DNA of 64,000 nt from Salaquimonas sp041736675 (GCA_041736675.1 JBGSTD010000046.1:62001-126000), one strand, 5' to 3'. Shown: positions 15,250-24,805, counted from the stretch's first letter. Notes: generated from the letters alone by a model not told the origin. A program made the numbers and translations.

Positions 15250-17505
15250 TTAAACCGGCCTGTTAACCGCTTCACTGGCAGCAGCAGCTATAGCATCCTT
15301 TTGCGAATTGGTTAGATCAGCACGCTGTTCAAGACCTGGCACCTGAACGCGCACCTCGCGGCGGGCAAACTCTATGCCTGCTTCATCGAGGGCTTTTTGA
15401 ATGCGGTTGTAAACATCCTTGCGGATCACCCATTGCGTTCCAGGCTTTGCCATGAATTTGCCGCGGATGACAATTCCCACATCATCCACATCATAGACAC
15501 CCTGACTTTTGAACGTTTGCAACAAATCACCTGCATAGTCTGTCTGAAGCATTTCCTCGCCGATTTTTCTGAATATTTTTTTGATTTTGTTGGCATCCGT
15601 ATCAAACGGGAAGGTAAATTTCAGTTTCATGATTACCCAGTCACGCGAATTGTTTGTGACTTTCGGGATTTCGCCATACGGGATCGTGTGAACCGGCCCC
15701 TTGTGGTGTCGCAGTTGGAGTGAGCGCAAGGAAATTTTCTCAACGGTTCCAACCGTTCCCTCGATCTCCAGATACTCGCCGACCCGAAAAGCATCATCAA
15801 CAAGGAAGAAAACTCCCGACACCACATCGCGCACCAATGCTTGGGCACCGAACCCGATGGCAATACCAACGATACCCGCACCGGCGAGAAGCGGTGTAAT
15901 ATCAATGCCGATATTTCCAAGGGCAATCAAAGCGGTCATCACAATGATGGCAGTTTGAAAAGTCATCCGAAGCAATGGCAAAATTGTTGACAATCGCGAA
16001 CCGCCCACTCCCCCGCCTTCTCCGCCTCCCGGCTCGTCTGCCGTGAGATCAAATCCAACCGCGGTCATTTCCGAGGCGAGCTTGCGGTTGAACCAAAGTG
16101 TCATCAATTCCCAGACCACATATCCGATTGCAATGACGATCAGAAATTCTATCGCGCGCGATGCAAACTGCGCACCCAAACCTGCCGAAGCGAGGTTTGT
16201 CAGATTGATGCTCCATTTGTCTGCCAAATACAGCAGAATTGCTGAAAAGACGACAATTCTGCCAATACGTATATAGCTGCGCTTGGTCGATTTGTAGGCA
16301 CTTTCTGCGACCAGACCCTCACCTTTCATCGGTCCAACCATATGACGAACCAACGCCCGCACTGCCATATCGAATGCCGGCATTAGGCCCAACAGGACAA
16401 TTGTATAATAGTGCGGATTGGTATTGATGATATCAAATCTGCCTTGCGATCCGAGGATTTCGACGAGAAGCCATACGAAAAACAACATGGCCAACAGAAA
16501 GGTCGAATAGCGTTGGGCCATCCATCTCTCAGCCTTGGTTTCCTCGCCATGCCCCCCAAGCATCATCATTGTCAGTGCCTTGCGACCACGATAGACCACC
16601 ACGCCAATCCAGATAAACAGAAGCAGGTTCAATCCGTAGGTAACTCGCAAGTCCGTCATGGCAATTCCCTGCAGTTCGAGAAACCGGATCAGGAAATAGA
16701 TCAAGCCAGCAAAAACAGCGACCAGTATTTGTTGCCGCTGAAAGAAAAGCGCTGTCGCATCATCAATGTGAACAAGCCGGGCTTCGGGACGATAAGGCGA
16801 CATCAGAAACCTGCCGAGTGCTGCAACGCACATCGGAACTATGATCACATAGGTCATGAAACCCTGCACAAACGGCCTGTCCGCTTGGGTAAGAAAATAC
16901 CGGTGGCAGGCTATCGCGACCATCAGGAATGCCATGATGGCTACAAGATCCAATGCCAGTTTTTTGAAAAGTTTGAACAGGGACTCCCCAAGATTGTCAT
17001 CTGCATCAGGAAGTGATCCCCATCGCCGCAGAGGGCTACCCATGACAAAGAAATAGGCTCCAAGGCCAAGAAGAATTCCAAAACCCATTTTAACAAGGGT
17101 CATCAAGGTTTCGTATCCACCCTTGCGCTCCACAAAGGTCGAAAATCCCTTGACGACTGCGGCGCCGAACACTGGCAAGCTCTCGACACCCGAAACCCAA
17201 TTTTGAACAATCCCGTTTCCCCAGGATTGGAAAAGCTCCAGAATATCTATGTTCTGTGCAGCTGTCACAGGTTCGCGTTCGCGGGCAACAGCATCCAGTC
17301 GTTCGAGCAGCAATGCCCGCACGTCCTGATCGCTCAATTTGGAAACCATTTCACGAATGGTTTCGGGCGTCAGGTTTTCAGGAAGGTTTGTTTTTTGCGC
17401 GGATTCAGATTTGCCATTTGTAAGGCCGGGAATGGTTTGGGCCATGCCAAAGCTGCCCGGCATCGCAAACAGAAACAAACAAAGGCAAAAAAGCAGTAAT
17501 CTCAC
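15250..17505 (-). CDS. Large MscS-family mechanosensitive channel
   Basis: A 751-residue inner-membrane channel that would open under membrane tension to release solutes. A signal peptide is followed by a periplasmic helical region (about 25-130), a stack of about ten membrane helices, and then the MscS core with the pore helix GAGIVGIAIGFGAQALVRD and the beta domain (VGEYLEIEGTVGTVEKISLRS). The C-terminal cytoplasmic alpha-beta domain ends near EVRVQVPGLE. The size matches the extended MscS group (YbiO or MscK-like) rather than 286-residue MscS. The start is set to the GTG at 17505, because GAGGGG lies at proper spacing and a signal peptide follows; an ATG 33 nt further upstream lacks this. 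Confidence 0.9.
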   Translation of the reverse strand: MRLLLFCLCLFLFAMPGSFGMAQTIPGLTNGKSESAQKTNLPENLTPETIREMVSKLSDQDVRALLLERLDAVAREREPVTAAQNIDILELFQSWGNGIVQNWVSGVESLPVFGAAVVKGFSTFVERKGGYETLMTLVKMGFGILLGLGAYFFVMGSPLRRWGSLPDADDNLGESLFKLFKKLALDLVAIMAFLMVAIACHRYFLTQADRPFVQGFMTYVIIVPMCVAALGRFLMSPYRPEARLVHIDDATALFFQRQQILVAVFAGLIYFLIRFLELQGIAMTDLRVTYGLNLLLFIWIGVVVYRGRKALTMMMLGGHGEETKAERWMAQRYSTFLLAMLFFVWLLVEILGSQGRFDIINTNPHYYTIVLLGLMPAFDMAVRALVRHMVGPMKGEGLVAESAYKSTKRSYIRIGRIVVFSAILLYLADKWSINLTNLASAGLGAQFASRAIEFLIVIAIGYVVWELMTLWFNRKLASEMTAVGFDLTADEPGGGEGGGVGGSRLSTILPLLRMTFQTAIIVMTALIALGNIGIDITPLLAGAGIVGIAIGFGAQALVRDVVSGVFFLVDDAFRVGEYLEIEGTVGTVEKISLRSLQLRHHKGPVHTIPYGEIPKVTNNSRDWVIMKLKFTFPFDTDANKIKKIFRKIGEEMLQTDYAGDLLQTFKSQGVYDVDDVGIVIRGKFMAKPGTQWVIRKDVYNRIQKALDEAGIEFARREVRVQVPGLEQRADLTNSQKDAIAAAASEAVNRPV

Positions 17506-17687
17506 AAAGTTCCCCTCAAACAGACCTGCACAAAGCATACGCAATCGAAATCTCAAAGAACAATGAAAACTTGTCCGACCAAAAGATTGCTGAACATTGC
17601 CCACAAATAGTTTTACCCAATATATCAGGCACACCAGACCGCGGGGCTAAAGCTCCGCAGCCTCGCAGGCTTTTGTCGATGTACCGA

Positions 17688-18968
17688 TTATCCCTTGAGG
17701 ATCATGTGATCAGGACCATATGGGAAGTTGGTAATGTTTTCAGCACCATTCTCGGTAACGATGAAAATGTCATGTTCGCGGTATCCGCCCGCGCCCGGTT
17801 CCCCTTCGGGGATCATGATCATCGGTTCCATCGACACCACCATGCCTGGCTCAAGCACTGTTTCAACATCTTCACGCAATTCGACACCCGCCTCGCGGCC
17901 GTAATAGTGCGAAAGAACGCCAAAGGAATGCCCGTAACCGAAGGACCGGTATTTAAGCAGATCCCATGAGCGATAAAGATCGTTGAGCTCAAGTGCTATA
18001 TCCGAGCATTTCTTGCCAGGTTGAATAAGCCCGGAGCCGACCCGCATCACTTCGCAGTTCTTCTGCCAAAGATCGATGTGGGCATTGCTGGCTTCACGGC
18101 AAAACATCGTTCGCTCAATGGCAGTGTAATATCCAAAGATCATAGGAAAACAATTGAGGGAGAGGATGTCTCCCTTGGCCACTTTCTTGTTTGTTACCGG
18201 ATTGTGTGCTCCGTCTGTCATATAGCCGGACTGAAACCAGGTCCAAGTATCCATCAATTCGACAAACGGGAATGACTTGCCGATCTCACGGATCATCGCA
18301 TTTGTGGCGGCAATCGATACTTCATATTCGGGAATATCGACTGCAACAGCATCCATGCACGCCTGTGCGCCGATATTGCAAATGCGTGTACCTTCCCTGA
18401 TCAACGCGTGTTCTTCAGCCGACTTGATCGACCGCATCCACATGGAAGGCTGTGCTACATCAATAAACTCGACCCCTGGAAAGGCATTGCCGAGCAATGC
18501 ACGAAAATCCAGCGAAACATGATCAAATTCAATGCCGATACGCTTTATACCCGGTTTAAGCAATGACTTGATGGCTGTGTAGAAATTGTCACGACGCCAG
18601 TCCGAATAGGTGATGTTGTCGCCATGGGTGCGCCGCCAGGGCTGGCCGCCGTCGATACCCGCTGTCACCGTCGTGGCGTTTTCGTGGTCGAGTACAAACC
18701 CGTATTTCCTGCCAAAATAGCAATACAGGAACCCGGAGTAATAGCAGATGCCGTGATAGGAGGTGAACAGCGCGACGTCTACATTGTTTTTAGCCATCCA
18801 CTCGCGCATGGCATTTTGCCTGCGCAGCATTTCGCCGGTCGAAAATGGCGACCACTCTTTCTCGCCATTGTGCCATTTGACAACGTGCAACATGTCGCTG
18901 GTGCGGTCGCCATTGCGCGCGGAAGCATCACCTGTTCCGCCAAGGTCATTCGATTTGTTCATGTTCAT
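17688..18968 (-). CDS. Creatinase (creatine amidinohydrolase)
   Basis: A 426-residue pita-bread (M24-fold) enzyme predicted to hydrolyse creatine to sarcosine and urea. It is very close to Pseudomonas creatinase over its whole length: FTSYHGICYYSGFLYCYFGR, IDGGQPWRRT, ELMDTWTWFQSG, TDGAHNPVT, ILSLNCFPMI, FGYGHSFG and AGGYREHD are all present. His 255 in TDGAHNPVT corresponds to the catalytic His 232 of the Pseudomonas enzyme. As in creatinases, the metal-binding set of aminopeptidase P is absent. About 25 N-terminal residues precede the conserved MLHVVKW; a start at 18893 is possible but has no ribosome site. A polyamine-type ABC transporter lies directly upstream, separated by a terminator. 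A related guanidino substrate cannot be excluded. Confidence 0.88.
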   Translation of the reverse strand: MNMNKSNDLGGTGDASARNGDRTSDMLHVVKWHNGEKEWSPFSTGEMLRRQNAMREWMAKNNVDVALFTSYHGICYYSGFLYCYFGRKYGFVLDHENATTVTAGIDGGQPWRRTHGDNITYSDWRRDNFYTAIKSLLKPGIKRIGIEFDHVSLDFRALLGNAFPGVEFIDVAQPSMWMRSIKSAEEHALIREGTRICNIGAQACMDAVAVDIPEYEVSIAATNAMIREIGKSFPFVELMDTWTWFQSGYMTDGAHNPVTNKKVAKGDILSLNCFPMIFGYYTAIERTMFCREASNAHIDLWQKNCEVMRVGSGLIQPGKKCSDIALELNDLYRSWDLLKYRSFGYGHSFGVLSHYYGREAGVELREDVETVLEPGMVVSMEPMIMIPEGEPGAGGYREHDIFIVTENGAENITNFPYGPDHMILKG

Positions 18969-19097
18969 GGATTTATCTCAGGTATGGCCTGATGGCAGCG
19001 GACCCTATTGCCGCTACGTTGGCCGAGATGAAAACATGCTACCCCTGTTTGCCGGGTTTGCTGCGACTTTCAAGGACATTTTATGTCGCTATAAGAA

Positions 19098-19130
19098 TAA
19101 AAAAAGCCCGCTGAAGGCGGGCTTTTCGTC
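19098..19130 (-). terminator. Rho-independent terminator after the ABC transporter operon
   Basis: A perfect 10-bp stem (19102-19111 with 19117-19126) and 5-nt loop. On the minus strand it is followed by a T-rich tract, so it closes the transporter operon and separates it from the creatinase gene, which must have its own promoter in 18969-19097. Confidence 0.9.
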
Positions 19131-19144
19131 AATTACGAACTGGC

Positions 19145-20035
19145 TTACGTAGGCGAAAGGCCTCTTAGTCTCTCGGAGCGACGGCGTAGCAATTCAAGAA
19201 CCGTCAGCAAGGCGATCGAGATGACTACCATGACTGTTGCAGCTGCCAGAATTGTTGGTGAAATCTGCTCCCGCAATCCGGTAAACATCTGCCACGGCAA
19301 TGTCTTTTGCGCTGCAGAACCCATGAAAAGGACAACAATAACTTCATCAAACGAGGTTATGAACGCAAACAGCGCGCCCGATACAACGCCCGGAATAATC
19401 AGCGGCATCTGAATGCGGAAGAAAGTAGTGACCGGATTGGCGCCCATATTTGCCGCTGCCCTTGTAAGGCTCTTGTCAAATCCCACAAGCGTCGCAGTCA
19501 CAGTAATGATGACAAAAGGCGTTCCCAAAACGGCATGTGCCAAAATAACCTTGCCAAACCCGACAAAGTCCTGACCAAGCCCAACCGTTTCAGTCATGAA
19601 CAGGCCCACATCCGAATAGAAGAAATACATGCCCGTTGCCGAAATGATCAACGGCACAATCATTGGAGAAATCAGGATGGCCATGATCGCCCTTCTGAAC
19701 GGAACATGGCTTTGGGATAACCCTATTGCAGCAAGTGTACCGAATGAGGTGGCAAGAACAGTTGCGATCGGCGCGATGATGAACGAGTTTTTCACCGCAT
19801 CGGTCCATTGGGGATTGGTAAAAAAGTCACGATAATGCTTCAGCGAATAGCCTTCAGGATCAAGCGCCAGCATCTTCTTGGTGAATGTGAAAAAATTCTC
19901 CGCATTGAAGGACAGTGGAATGATGATGATGATGGGCGCAATCAGGAAAAAGAAGATCGCACCGCATATCAGATAGCGGAAAGTGTAGTGCCAAACCCGC
20001 TGGCCCGTTGATGCATATGGAGGAAGCGCTGACAT
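19145..20035 (-). CDS. ABC transporter permease, PotC-like
   Basis: A 296-residue inner-membrane permease with six predicted helices. The cytoplasmic EAA loop that docks the ATPase reads AAANMGANPVTTFFRIQMPLIIPG. It belongs to the spermidine/putrescine-type (PotC/PotI) family. It is the last gene of the ATPase, binding protein, permease, permease operon and begins 4 bp after the PotB-like gene ends, so the two are surely co-translated. A terminator follows. The substrate is not readable from the permease; the creatinase next door suggests a guanidino compound. Confidence 0.9.
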   Translation of the reverse strand: MSALPPYASTGQRVWHYTFRYLICGAIFFFLIAPIIIIIPLSFNAENFFTFTKKMLALDPEGYSLKHYRDFFTNPQWTDAVKNSFIIAPIATVLATSFGTLAAIGLSQSHVPFRRAIMAILISPMIVPLIISATGMYFFYSDVGLFMTETVGLGQDFVGFGKVILAHAVLGTPFVIITVTATLVGFDKSLTRAAANMGANPVTTFFRIQMPLIIPGVVSGALFAFITSFDEVIVVLFMGSAAQKTLPWQMFTGLREQISPTILAAATVMVVISIALLTVLELLRRRSERLRGLSPT

Positions 20036-20039
20036 CCGG

Positions 20040-21329
20040 TTATCCCAATTTCACGTTATCAATACCGACAACCTTGTCGTACGCCCAGTAGAGGGCAAGA
20101 ACGAGTGCCAGCAGAATTGCCCCAAGTGCAGCCGCCAATCCCCAATTCAACGAATATGATATATGGTAGGCAATTCGGTTTGAAATGAACACGCCTTGCG
20201 TTCCGCCGACAAGTTCCGGCGTAATATAATAGCCGATGGCTAGGATGAAGACGAGAATTGAACCTGCACCAATACCTGGAATCGTGTTTGGAAAATAGAT
20301 TTTCCAGAACGTTGTCCAGTCCGATGCTCCCATGGATTTGGCAGCACGCACAAAACTTGGTGAAATTGTTTTCATCACTGAGTAAAGCGGCAGGATCATG
20401 AACGGCAGCAGAATATGCGTCATCGCAATGATCGTGCCGGTGACGTTGTTGATCATTACCAGCCGTCCGGCTTCATCAATCAGGCCTGAAAATACCAGGA
20501 GGTCATTGATCACCCCTTCTTGTTGAAGGATCGCCTTCCAGGCGGATGTACGCACCAGAAGCGAAGTCCAGAAAGGCAACAAAACAAGTATGATCAAAAG
20601 GTTGGAACTGCGTGCCGGCAGATTTGCCAGCAGATAGGCAATTGGATAGCCCAAGAGTATACAAGAAAGCGTGATTGCAGCAGAAAGCACAATGGTCCGC
20701 ACGAACAGCGTGATATAAATTTGTTCGTTCTCAGGCTTTAGGGTTATCCCTTCAGCGCGTCTCTCCCTATCGACCGCATTGAGAAAATAACTATCGGTGT
20801 AGCGGGGAGCCATCCGCCTGATCGTGCGCCACGTTTCAGGGTCAGCCCACCCCTCATCAGACGCAATAAGCTGTTCCTTGTAGGAGCCGTCATCTGTGAT
20901 TTTGCGGATTTCACGGCCCGATTTGCGAAAAAGCGACGACATGCCTGGATTTGCGTAATTCAAAAGCGACCCAATCCGCGTATGGGTCTTGTCAGCAACA
21001 GCAACACGCAAATCACTGACCATCGCCTTGAATACCGGTTCCTCCGGCAATGGCGATACATCAGGGTCCCACTTTACAACTTCAATCACGGTGTTGGGCA
21101 ATATCCTGCCCACGATCGAGTTGTCTACCGAGCGAAACAGCATGTACCCGATTGGAATGATAAATGAAAAAATAACGAAGGCCAGCAAGGGCGCGATCAA
21201 AAGCACAGCACGGATTTTCTCCCGCCTTAGCGCGATTTCAAGCGCTTTCTTCAGAGGTTGACCATCTGCTGTGGTCAATATTTCCGGCGCGGACAAAGAT
21301 ACCTTGCCGTCGATCACAGTTTCAGCCAT
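20040..21329 (-). CDS. ABC transporter permease, PotB-like, with large periplasmic insertion
   Basis: A 429-residue permease, longer than PotB (about 285) because about 150 residues lie between the first helix (about 40-68) and the core helices (from about 210). This insertion is polar and probably periplasmic. The EAA loop is AAKSMGASDWTTFWKIYFPNTIPG. The PotB-type core has helices near 215-240, 250-275, 300-330 and 355-415. It pairs with the PotC-like gene 4 bp downstream. Insertions of this type are known in several polyamine and opine-type importers of alphaproteobacteria and may contact the binding protein. Confidence 0.9.
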   Translation of the reverse strand: MAETVIDGKVSLSAPEILTTADGQPLKKALEIALRREKIRAVLLIAPLLAFVIFSFIIPIGYMLFRSVDNSIVGRILPNTVIEVVKWDPDVSPLPEEPVFKAMVSDLRVAVADKTHTRIGSLLNYANPGMSSLFRKSGREIRKITDDGSYKEQLIASDEGWADPETWRTIRRMAPRYTDSYFLNAVDRERRAEGITLKPENEQIYITLFVRTIVLSAAITLSCILLGYPIAYLLANLPARSSNLLIILVLLPFWTSLLVRTSAWKAILQQEGVINDLLVFSGLIDEAGRLVMINNVTGTIIAMTHILLPFMILPLYSVMKTISPSFVRAAKSMGASDWTTFWKIYFPNTIPGIGAGSILVFILAIGYYITPELVGGTQGVFISNRIAYHISYSLNWGLAAALGAILLALVLALYWAYDKVVGIDNVKLG

Positions 21330-21369
21330 TTGCAGTCCCCCGGCAACTTGCCTTCATGTAATGGTATGG

Positions 21370-21396
21370 TTGGTCCGGGGCGTGACCCCGAACCAA
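21370..21396 (-). other. Stable hairpin between binding-protein and permease genes
   Basis: An 11-bp stem (21370-21380 with 21386-21396, one mismatch) without a U-tract, in the spacer after the binding-protein gene. Such hairpins often stabilise the upstream message, so that binding protein is made in excess over permease. Confidence 0.55.
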
Positions 21397-21415
21397 TGAG
21401 TGATTCCAAAAGGAA

Positions 21416-22552
21416 TTACTTGGCAAGCCAAGCCTGGAATTTTGCATCCAGATCATCGCGGTTATCTGCCCACCAGCCATAATCATAGGTATGGATGTTG
21501 CCGGCATTTGCTGGATCTGTAGGCATGTGAGGTGCCATTTCGATACCGAGCGTGGCGTGTTTGCCAACCAGCGGTGCCGAAGACTTGCGTGCAGGACCAT
21601 AGGAAATGTATTTTGCCTGATCAGCAAGACGCTGGGTGTCAGTGGCAAATTTCAGATAGTTTTTCGCACGGGCCAAACGCTCTGGTGGCAAACCGGTTGG
21701 GATGATCCAGCCGTCAAGGTCAAAGCTCTGCATGTCCCACAGCATTGCGATTGGCTGTTTCTGTTCAACGATGGCTGAGAACAAACGGCCATTGAATGTT
21801 GAACCCATAACGACTTCGCCATCAGCCAGTAGCTGTGGTGTTTCAGCACCGGCAGTCCACCAGACAACTTCGCTCTTGATGGTATCGAGTTTGGCAAATG
21901 CACGGGCAACGCCTTCGTCTGTACCAAGCACTTTGTATATCTCAGCCTTGTCTACGCCGTCGCAGTAAAGAGCCCATTCCATGTTGTCGATCGGGCGTTT
22001 CTGCAGGGCGCGCTTTCCAGGATATTTGGCAAGATCAAACACGTCGCAAACGGTGGTTGGAGGTGTTGCGCCAACTTTGTCTGTACGATAGCCGAAGGTT
22101 GTTGAATAAACGATCTGCGGTACAAAGCACTCGTTCACACGCAACACACCGAAGTCAGCGTCAGCGTCTGTGCCATCCGGCGCAGCTGCAAGTTCGGTTT
22201 TCCCGTCGATTGGTTCGGCAAGGCCTTCATCGCAAAGACGCAAAGCGTCGGATGCAACAACGTCAACAACATCCCATGTCACGTTCTTTGCTTCATTCAT
22301 GGCGCGCAGTTTAGCCACAGCTTCAGCCGAAGATTCATCATTGATGATCTTGACGCCGGTCGCTGCTGCATATGGGTCGTCATATGCCGCTTTCTGCGAA
22401 GCGGAGTAAGCGCCGCCCCAGGATACGATGGTCATTTCGTTAGCACAGCCTTCGCAAGCTTCCGGCCCGTCAGCAGCCGAAACCATTACGGTTGCTGAAC
22501 CGAGCATCAAGCTGGCAGCAGCCGTTGATAGCAGGATTGATTTAAGTTTCAT
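21416..22552 (-). CDS. ABC transporter periplasmic substrate-binding protein, PotD-like
   Basis: A 378-residue exported protein. The signal peptide MKLKSILLSTAAASLMLGSA ends near the VSAADG site. The mature protein opens with a CEGCAN cysteine pair, then NEMTIVSWGGAYSASQKAAY, the first strand typical of spermidine/putrescine (family 1) binding proteins. The SWGGAY motif and VTWDVVDV match PotD/PotF-like proteins that also bind other cationic compounds. Its own ribosome site is GGGAG, 10 nt upstream. It lies between ATPase and permease genes in the operon. Ligand unknown; creatine or a relative is suggested only by the neighbouring creatinase. Confidence 0.88.
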   Translation of the reverse strand: MKLKSILLSTAAASLMLGSATVMVSAADGPEACEGCANEMTIVSWGGAYSASQKAAYDDPYAAATGVKIINDESSAEAVAKLRAMNEAKNVTWDVVDVVASDALRLCDEGLAEPIDGKTELAAAPDGTDADADFGVLRVNECFVPQIVYSTTFGYRTDKVGATPPTTVCDVFDLAKYPGKRALQKRPIDNMEWALYCDGVDKAEIYKVLGTDEGVARAFAKLDTIKSEVVWWTAGAETPQLLADGEVVMGSTFNGRLFSAIVEQKQPIAMLWDMQSFDLDGWIIPTGLPPERLARAKNYLKFATDTQRLADQAKYISYGPARKSSAPLVGKHATLGIEMAPHMPTDPANAGNIHTYDYGWWADNRDDLDAKFQAWLAK

Positions 22553-22634
22553 TGTAGTCTCCCTTTAAGTTGTGACCGGTCAGGACCAGTCAATCATTAT
22601 GCGCTCCGTTTGGAAATGCACAATCTCTTTGCCC

Positions 22635-23729
22635 TCAGGCTACCGCATCCAAGGCCTTGCAGTCTCGTGCAGCCCAGCCGATATCGACTTTCTGCCCGGC
22701 TGCCAGCGGACGCTTTTGCCCGCGGTTTCTTACCTTCACGATAAATTCAGGATTGCCTGCAACCGACATGACCACACGCAGGTGGTCGCCAAGATACAGG
22801 ATCTCCCTGATTTCGCCCGATACAACATTTTCCTGTTTCTTCGGGTCGTCAAATTCAATGCGCTCAGGACGCAGCGAAATCGTGGTCCGCTCACCTACCT
22901 TGCTGACATTGACCGCTTCGGCTTTCAGCCTGGTTCCGTCATCAAGCGTCACTTCGCAAATGTCATCGCTGATCTGTGTGACCTTGCCTGAGAGCTTGTT
23001 GTTCTCGCCAATGAACTGCGCAACAAACGAGTTCTTCGGGCTTTCATACAATGCATCAGGCGGCGATAACTGTTGAATTCTCCCATCCTGAAACACAGCG
23101 ACGCGGTCTGACATCGTCAGGGCTTCGGTCTGGTCGTGGGTAACATATACAACCGTTACACCCAGATTTTCGTGGATGTGTTTTATTTCATACTGCATTT
23201 GCTCTCGCAGCTGCTTGTCAAGCGCACCGAGGGGCTCATCCATCAAAACCAGTTCAGGATCAAACACAAGCGCTCTTGCGACCGCAACGCGCTGCTGTTG
23301 TCCACCGGACAATTGAGACGGTCTGCGATTGCCAAAAGCGCCAAGCTCAACCATCTCCAAAGCCCGTTTCACTTTGGTTTCCTGGTCGGCCTTGTTCATT
23401 TTGCGGATTTGCAGCGGGAAAGCCAGGTTTTCAGCCACACTCATGTGTGGAAAGAGCGCGTAATTCTGGAACACCATTCCGATGCCGCGCTTGTATGGCG
23501 GCACATTGTTGATCGGTTTGTTATTGAGAAATATCTCACCGCGCGTGGCAGGTTCAAAACCTGCCAGCATCATCAAACAGGTGGTTTTACCGGACCCCGA
23601 GGGCCCAAGCATTGTCAGGAATTCACCGGGCGCAATGTCGAGATTAAGCTCCTTAACAACAAGGTTCTCGCCATCATAACTCTTCTGTACCTTATCAAAG
23701 CGCACAGCTGCGCCGCTATTTGAACTCAT
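22635..23729 (-). CDS. ABC transporter ATP-binding protein, PotA-like
   Basis: A 364-residue ATPase that drives the importer. Walker A is GPSGSGKT, the signature motif LSGGQQQR, and Walker B LVLMDEP followed by the D-loop GALDKQLR. The H-loop is in VTHDQTEALTMSDR. The last 120 residues form a TOBE-type regulatory domain (ISLRPERIEF). It is the first gene of the operon. The ATG at 23729 is preceded by a GGGAGAGGGTGAG stretch; a GTG 27 nt further upstream would place this purine run inside the gene, so I prefer the ATG. Confidence 0.92.
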   Translation of the reverse strand: MSSNSGAAVRFDKVQKSYDGENLVVKELNLDIAPGEFLTMLGPSGSGKTTCLMMLAGFEPATRGEIFLNNKPINNVPPYKRGIGMVFQNYALFPHMSVAENLAFPLQIRKMNKADQETKVKRALEMVELGAFGNRRPSQLSGGQQQRVAVARALVFDPELVLMDEPLGALDKQLREQMQYEIKHIHENLGVTVVYVTHDQTEALTMSDRVAVFQDGRIQQLSPPDALYESPKNSFVAQFIGENNKLSGKVTQISDDICEVTLDDGTRLKAEAVNVSKVGERTTISLRPERIEFDDPKKQENVVSGEIREILYLGDHLRVVMSVAGNPEFIVKVRNRGQKRPLAAGQKVDIGWAARDCKALDAVA

Positions 23730-23825
23730 ATACTCGCTCACCCTCTCCCGCTTCACATAACTTGAAGCAAATGAGACTACAGCATAACCGGATGGCTGAA
23801 TGATTCAACAGTGAAAAACGCCAAA

Positions 23826-23889
23826 CATTGCCTCAAATTACGCCAATTTGATTTTAAAGCCAAAATTTGTGCGTAAAATTCAAGCAATG
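23826..23889. repeat. Long imperfect inverted repeat upstream of the transporter operon
   Basis: CATTGCCTCAAATTACGC (23826-23843) is mirrored by GCGTAAAATTCAAGCAATG (23871-23889), and the AT-rich centre continues the symmetry (CCAATTTG against CAAAATTTG). It lies about 97-160 bp upstream of the ATPase start and may be the operator of the importer. Confidence 0.5.
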
Positions 23890-23938
23890 TCAACCAAGGC
23901 TTATTTTCATCAGAATCGATTGTTGCGTTTGGAAAACT

Positions 23939-24805
23939 TCATCCAACCAGTTTGGCAAAGTCGAATAGACCGCTATCCATCAAATGGCTTGGCCGCACAT
24001 TGGTCAGCGCACGGATCATCGTGTCCTTGCGACCGGGCATCCTGGCTTCAATGTCGCTCAGCATCTGTTTCATGACATTGCGTTGCAGTCCGTCCTGGCT
24101 TCCGCAAAGATCACATGGAATAATCGGAAACTGCATCTGGTCGGAAAACTTCTGAAGATCTTCCTCGGCTGCAAAGGCAAGCGGACGAAGTACAAAAGTT
24201 TCACCCTCATCATTGAGAAGCTTTGGCGGCATGGCCGCGAGCCTGCCGCCATGAAAAAGGTTCATCAGGAAAGTTTCCAAAACATCTTCCCGGTGATGCC
24301 CAAGCACAAGCGCATCACATCCCTCTTCCTTGGCTATCCGGTAAAGGTTTCCCCGCCGCAGCCGCGAACACAAGGCACAATACGTGCTTCCCGCGGCAAC
24401 TTTTTCAGTCACGATGGAATAAGTATCCTGGTACTCTATCCGATGGTCGATGCCGAGACTTTCGAGATAGTTCGGCAGAACATGTTTTGGAAAATTGGGC
24501 TGGCCCTGATCAAGATTGCATGCAAGCAAATCGACCGGAAGTACTCCTCGCCATTGCAGATCAAGCAGCACTGCCAAAAGACCATAAGAATCCTTGCCGC
24601 CCGAAATTCCTACCAGCCATTTAGGCCGCTTGCCTGTTCCCGATGGCGCACGCTCGACCATGTTGAATTTTTCGACAGCCTCACGCACCTGCCGCACAAG
24701 GCGTTTGCGCAGTTTCTTGAATTCAACCGACGAAGGCGCGTTAGCAAAAGCCGGATGTCCACCGGACAGGGCATCGTCGTTGGAGATGGGGCTCATGTCG
24801 TTCAT
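23939..24805 (-). CDS. ttcA: tRNA 2-thiocytidine biosynthesis protein TtcA
   Basis: A 288-residue enzyme that thiolates cytidine 32 of certain tRNAs using ATP and an iron-sulfur cluster. The PP-loop ATP site is VGISGGKDSYG. The cluster cysteines are in STYCALCSRLRRG and in IPCDLCGSQDGLQR. GHHREDVLETFLMNLF completes the family signature. The start at 24805 has TAAGG 8 nt ahead, and the conserved core begins soon after; a longer frame from 24847 adds a Cys-rich tail with no support. It lies 61 bp downstream of the eamA-like gene. Confidence 0.93.
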   Translation of the reverse strand: MNDMSPISNDDALSGGHPAFANAPSSVEFKKLRKRLVRQVREAVEKFNMVERAPSGTGKRPKWLVGISGGKDSYGLLAVLLDLQWRGVLPVDLLACNLDQGQPNFPKHVLPNYLESLGIDHRIEYQDTYSIVTEKVAAGSTYCALCSRLRRGNLYRIAKEEGCDALVLGHHREDVLETFLMNLFHGGRLAAMPPKLLNDEGETFVLRPLAFAAEEDLQKFSDQMQFPIIPCDLCGSQDGLQRNVMKQMLSDIEARMPGRKDTMIRALTNVRPSHLMDSGLFDFAKLVG

